DNA of 64,000 bases from Paguma larvata (Eukaryota > Chordata > Mammalia > Carnivora > Viverridae), in the NCBI GenBank assembly GCA_030068075.1, contig CM057827.1, forward strand, positions 73,608,500 to 73,672,499, read 5' to 3'. The number at the start of each line of letters is the position of its first letter. Position 1 is the first letter of the stretch. The notes beneath the pieces were generated by a model. That model worked only from the letters and a program-made list of their open reading frames with translations. It was not told the DNA's origin and searched no databases. A program made the position numbers and the translations under genes. This document shows, piece by piece, positions 61,046 to 64,000 of the stretch.

Positions 61046-61439
61046 AAATTTATGTCTCCCTATGCACTAACAAGTTCCCTGCAAGAGCCCACAGTTTGGA
61101 GAAAACTGGTGACTTTGCTGGCTCAAGTTTCATTAACATGACAAGCAACCATGCTTATCCAGTTCAGACACCTCAACTCCAGGGATTGTGCCTAAAGTTA
61201 GGGTACAGGGTCCATACCCATCTTCATGGATCTGACCAAATCAAGAAGAAGAGCTGAGAGATTGGGGATGATACAAGGGCCATGGGTACTTCTAAAAAGT
61301 CACAAACACCTGTGGAATCTAGCATCTATTTCAGCATTTACAGCAGGACTGGTTCTGTGCTAAACATACCGTGTGAGTGTGTATATGTGTGTAGTAACAG
61401 GACAAAATACAGTATTCTCAGGAATCAGAGAAAAATTGA
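61046..61439. other. Intergenic, nothing recognised
   Basis: Unique-looking sequence of more balanced base composition. The frame 61282-61539 shows no domain I recognise. Confidence 0.4.
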
Positions 61440-61690
61440 GGTAATAAAGAAAGCCTTTCCTGATCATCAGGACTGGATTAAGCTGCCCACTCTTGCACTC
61501 TCAGACATCGTGTTTATCTCTATCATAGCTCTCACCTGACAGTGTATTTTGTGACTATATACTTGCTTTTATCCCACTAAACTGGAAATGTGTGTTCTTA
61601 AAGACTCTATATCCACTCCTAGCTCTATTTGTGGAATCTGAAATATAGCAGGTGCTTGACATTTATTAACTGAATAAATAAATGTGTAAA
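61440..61690 (+). repeat. LINE-2 3' end
   Basis: 'gcctttcctgatcatcaggactgg', 'ctttatcccactaaactggaaatgtgtg', 'agcaggtgcttgacatttattaactgaataaataaatg' follow the L2 3' UTR landmarks in order. Confidence 0.55.
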
Positions 61691-62245
61691 CGGTATTAGA
61701 TAATACCTTGATGACACAAAATGGCTATTTGTAAAGTCTACAATGTTAATAATCAGTATTACACCAAAAACAAAAAACAAACAAAAAAACCAAGGAAATT
61801 AATCCTAAGGCAGATTTCCTTTTAAGTTCTTTTTTCCCGATGTAACAGGCACTAAAGAAGCACTTCAGAAGCTGAAATGACTGTGATGTGATTCCTGTCC
61901 AAATAGAATGCTGTCTCAATTGAAGTGGAAGACAGTGAAAGGCTAGCCCCTTCTCTGAGTCTCATTCTAATGAACTCTCTCCAAAGCCTTCAATTTTGGC
62001 ATTTTAATCAGGAGTACGTGTAAAATAGTACTAATCACCCCCTCACTGGAATAACCACGACAACATATTTCCCCCCTCGGTTTTGGGACCAGACTGATCA
62101 CAACTGTTGTCTGACCCACACAACTAAGAAATCACTGCCACGGCCATAACAGAAGGCTGCCCAAGGTTAGGACAAAGTTCAGGTATACGACGTGGTAATT
62201 CCCTGTTTGTATATACTGTGAAATGATCGTCACAATACAGACGCC
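61691..62245. other. Intergenic, ending in an old L1-like scrap
   Basis: An (AAAC)-like tract at 61768-61795. At about 62172-62240 the text 'caggtatacgacgtgg...tttgtatatactgtgaaatgatcgtcac' recalls a reverse L1M 3' UTR. It stops where CpG-rich sequence starts. Confidence 0.4.
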
Positions 62246-62985
62246 CAACTACATGGCCGGGAGGAAGGAGGACCACACCAAAGCCGATCGAGAGAACAAT
62301 CCTTACGGTGGGCCATTATGTGGGGCCCTTCAAGGACGTGCATGGCAGGAGCATCACACGAAGAGGGGCCACTTCACGAGGCGAACACGCGGGCATGCTC
62401 TTCCATAGGAACACCCTGCATGCTAACGCCATCCGGTTCTTCTCCACCCCCAGCACCAACTCTACACCTGCGTGCTGAGTGTCCACCTACCTGACCAAGA
62501 TCCAGTGTCCCCAACAAGTGGCTGCTGACGTCTAAGGATCCTCAACAGGGAGCACGCCATGCCTTGGAGGAGTCCCCGCTGGCGAGCACCCCCACGTTTG
62601 TCAGGAAGGCCCATCTGCCCTCAAGGAGTCCACGCCCACCTGAGGTCTCACAGAGGCAGCCAGGCTTCCCCGTAGTGTGTGTTCGACCACCAGCAAAGAC
62701 AGCCCAGAGGCCCCCTGGACATCACCGTTTGCCCCAAGCCAGCCGGTGCGGGAGACGTGCAAGCACAGAGGTCCGAAGGAAGGCAAGGCAGCAGGCACCG
62801 CGTCCAGACCACACTGTAGGCCGCCCTCCTAGCAGCCCTGGCCTGGCCTAAACTCCTGCTGCGCTTGCGCGCCGCCCACCTGAGGCTCCACCACAGCCTG
62901 GAGCCCTCCCATTCCCAGCACACCTGGGAATGCGCCGCCTGACAACTTTCTGGGTCCTATTCCCCGCGCTAACTCAATGTTAACA
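62246..62985. other. Unidentified CpG-rich block
   Basis: I count about 37 CpG dinucleotides in 740 bases, against very few in the surrounding kilobases, together with an abrupt rise in GC content. Overlapping frames (62223-62408 and 62564-62851 plus; 62601-62923 minus) exist, but GC-rich DNA has few stops by chance and I recognise no domain. One other plus frame reads with only a few stops across most of the block, which could suit a decayed retrocopy. Possible readings: a retrocopy of a GC-rich mRNA, a CpG-island exon or promoter, or an LTR without recognisable ends. I cannot choose. Confidence 0.5.
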
Positions 62986-63180
62986 CTTGATGCTGTTTTT
63001 TTGTTTTTGTTTTTGTTTTTTTTTTTTTATTTCAGAAGCAAGAGACATGCAGCTGGGACTTATTTGGCTGATGGGCGGGGGTGGAGGAGCTAGGGCAACA
63101 AACACTTTTTGTCCCGTTTCTTCAAAGCGAAACTCAAATGTTCCCACAAAATTTTGCAATAAAGGCATTAAGAGAAAATA
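62986..63180. other. T-rich tract and adjoining unidentified sequence
   Basis: A (TTTTTG)n/T14 tract (62995-63031) ends TATTTCAG, which looks like a splice acceptor on plus, or like an A-tail on minus next to AAATAAAAA. The following 150 bases are open on both strands (62987-63181 plus, 62980-63168 minus) and contain a plus-strand AATAAA at 63159. No family recognised. Confidence 0.4.
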
Positions 63181-63394
63181 ATGAAATAGAGTCCTATAGT
63201 ATCCATTTATAACAGGATTTAACCTATAAGGTACAATATATTTTCCTCCTTTTTAATTTAATATATTCTAGCAGGTTTTTAAATATAACTTTTATCCTTC
63301 TGATTTTAAGGCTTCTTTTGCGTTCTTTAACAATTTAAGAGAGGAATAAGATATCATCTTCCTGAATGTTATTTTGTATCCACTCTTTGTTTGT

Positions 63395-63841
63395 TTGCTT
63401 TAATTGAAATATAATTAGCATACAATATCCTATTAGTTTCAAGTGTACATCACAGTGATTTAATATTTTTATACATATGAAAAGGATCCCCACAGGATGT
63501 TTAATTACTATTTGTCCACATACAAACTTATTGTGATATTATTGACTATTATCCCTATAGTGTACATCACATCCCTGAGATTTATTTATTTTATAACTGA
63601 AAGTTTGTATCTCTTAATTCCCTTCACCTATTTTGCCCATCCCCCACCCTGTATCTCTGTTAAGTCTGTTTCTCTTTTGTGTCTTTTGTTTTTTAGATTC
63701 CACATATAAGTGAAATCATATGGTATTTGTCTTTCTCTGACTTATTTCACTTACTATAGCACCCTCTAGGTCCATCCATTTTGTTCTAAAATGTAACATT
63801 TTGTTATTTTTAACGGCTGAAAAATATTCCATTATATATAG

Positions 63842-63882
<41 letters not shown>

Positions 63883-64000
63883 CAGACCACTTCTTCAACG
63901 TCATCCGAACACTTAGGTGGCTTCCATATCTTGGCTATTGTATATAATGTTGCAGTGAACATAGGAATGCATATATCTCTTTGGAACTTTTTTTTTTTTT
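63395..64000 (-). mobile_element. LINE-1 (L1M type), minus, runs off the right edge
   Basis: Reverse 3' UTR at the left ('aattgaaatataattagcatacaata'), 'ttccacatataagtgaaatcatatggtatttgtctttctctga', a (CA)n at 63843-63880, then ORF2-end in reverse ('tatcttggctattgtatataatgttgcagtgaacat'). Confidence 0.85.

Noticed and set aside
62564..62851. 95-residue Pro/Arg-rich frame in the CpG-rich block
   Set aside because: GC-rich DNA is stop-poor and overlapping frames are open on both strands; no domain seen. Kept as an unidentified block, not called a gene.
1..64000. CRISPR arrays, operons, bacterial promoters or a phage-like system
   Set aside because: The content is plainly a mammalian chromosome. 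The regular repeats are microsatellites and interspersed retroelements, and no spacer-repeat structure exists.

Overview
This is a mammalian nuclear genomic window, almost certainly from a cat-like carnivore. About twenty tRNA-Lys-type CAN-SINEs carry the felid-style body (box-like GGTGGCTCAGT start, GTTCGA core, a CT-rich 3' part, then AATAAA-like A-rich tails). The LINE-1 copies include a carnivore-type 5' UTR. The window is AT-rich, gene-poor and full of nested retroelements, as expected for an olfactory receptor (OR) cluster.

Genes: there are three OR loci. (1) An intact class II OR at 9281-10255 (+), which I recognise as OR4K15. (2) A badly broken, SINE-interrupted OR of the OR11 type on the minus strand (about 17329 down to 16190). 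(3) An intact class II OR at 51696-52628 (+), which I recognise as OR4Q2. From memory, OR4K15 and OR4Q2 are neighbours in the OR4 cluster at human 14q11.2, so the order and orientation support the two assignments. No other protein-coding gene could be supported. The remaining open frames are shadows of L1 ORF1/ORF2 remnants, SINEs or microsatellites.

Layout: 1-9.2 kb holds the 5' end of a minus-strand L1 that leaves the window, then old repeats and sequence upstream of OR4K15. 11.4-15.8 kb is two consecutive plus-strand L1 fragments. 15.8-26.3 kb and 29.7-37.3 kb are two diverged direct copies of one duplicated unit. Copy A keeps the OR11-like pseudogene and an ancient hAT-Charlie transposon with a solo LTR nested in it; copy B has lost both. 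Between the copies lie a truncated SINE, a second solo-LTR-like element and an L1 split by a long TATATG-type microsatellite. 37.7-49 kb is mostly L1 (an ORF1 fragment, a nearly complete decayed L1, and a third L1 with younger insertions). OR4Q2 follows. 53-61 kb holds MIR, SINE, MER5A and L1 pieces, including a 5'-inverted (twin-primed) L1. At 62.25-62.99 kb a CpG-rich block stands out from its surroundings; I could not identify it. The window ends inside another minus-strand L1.

How the parts relate: the ORs act separately, each being a candidate single odorant receptor gene expressed in olfactory neurons. The pseudogene retains a good splice acceptor, and both duplicate copies retain a donor-like site and a conserved block upstream, so the duplication probably copied an OR promoter or leader-exon region. 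I found no CRISPR array, operon, true tRNA or rRNA gene, and no evidence of a novel multi-gene system. Every coordinate and family name below was read by eye; family names come from remembered consensus sequences, not a database search.
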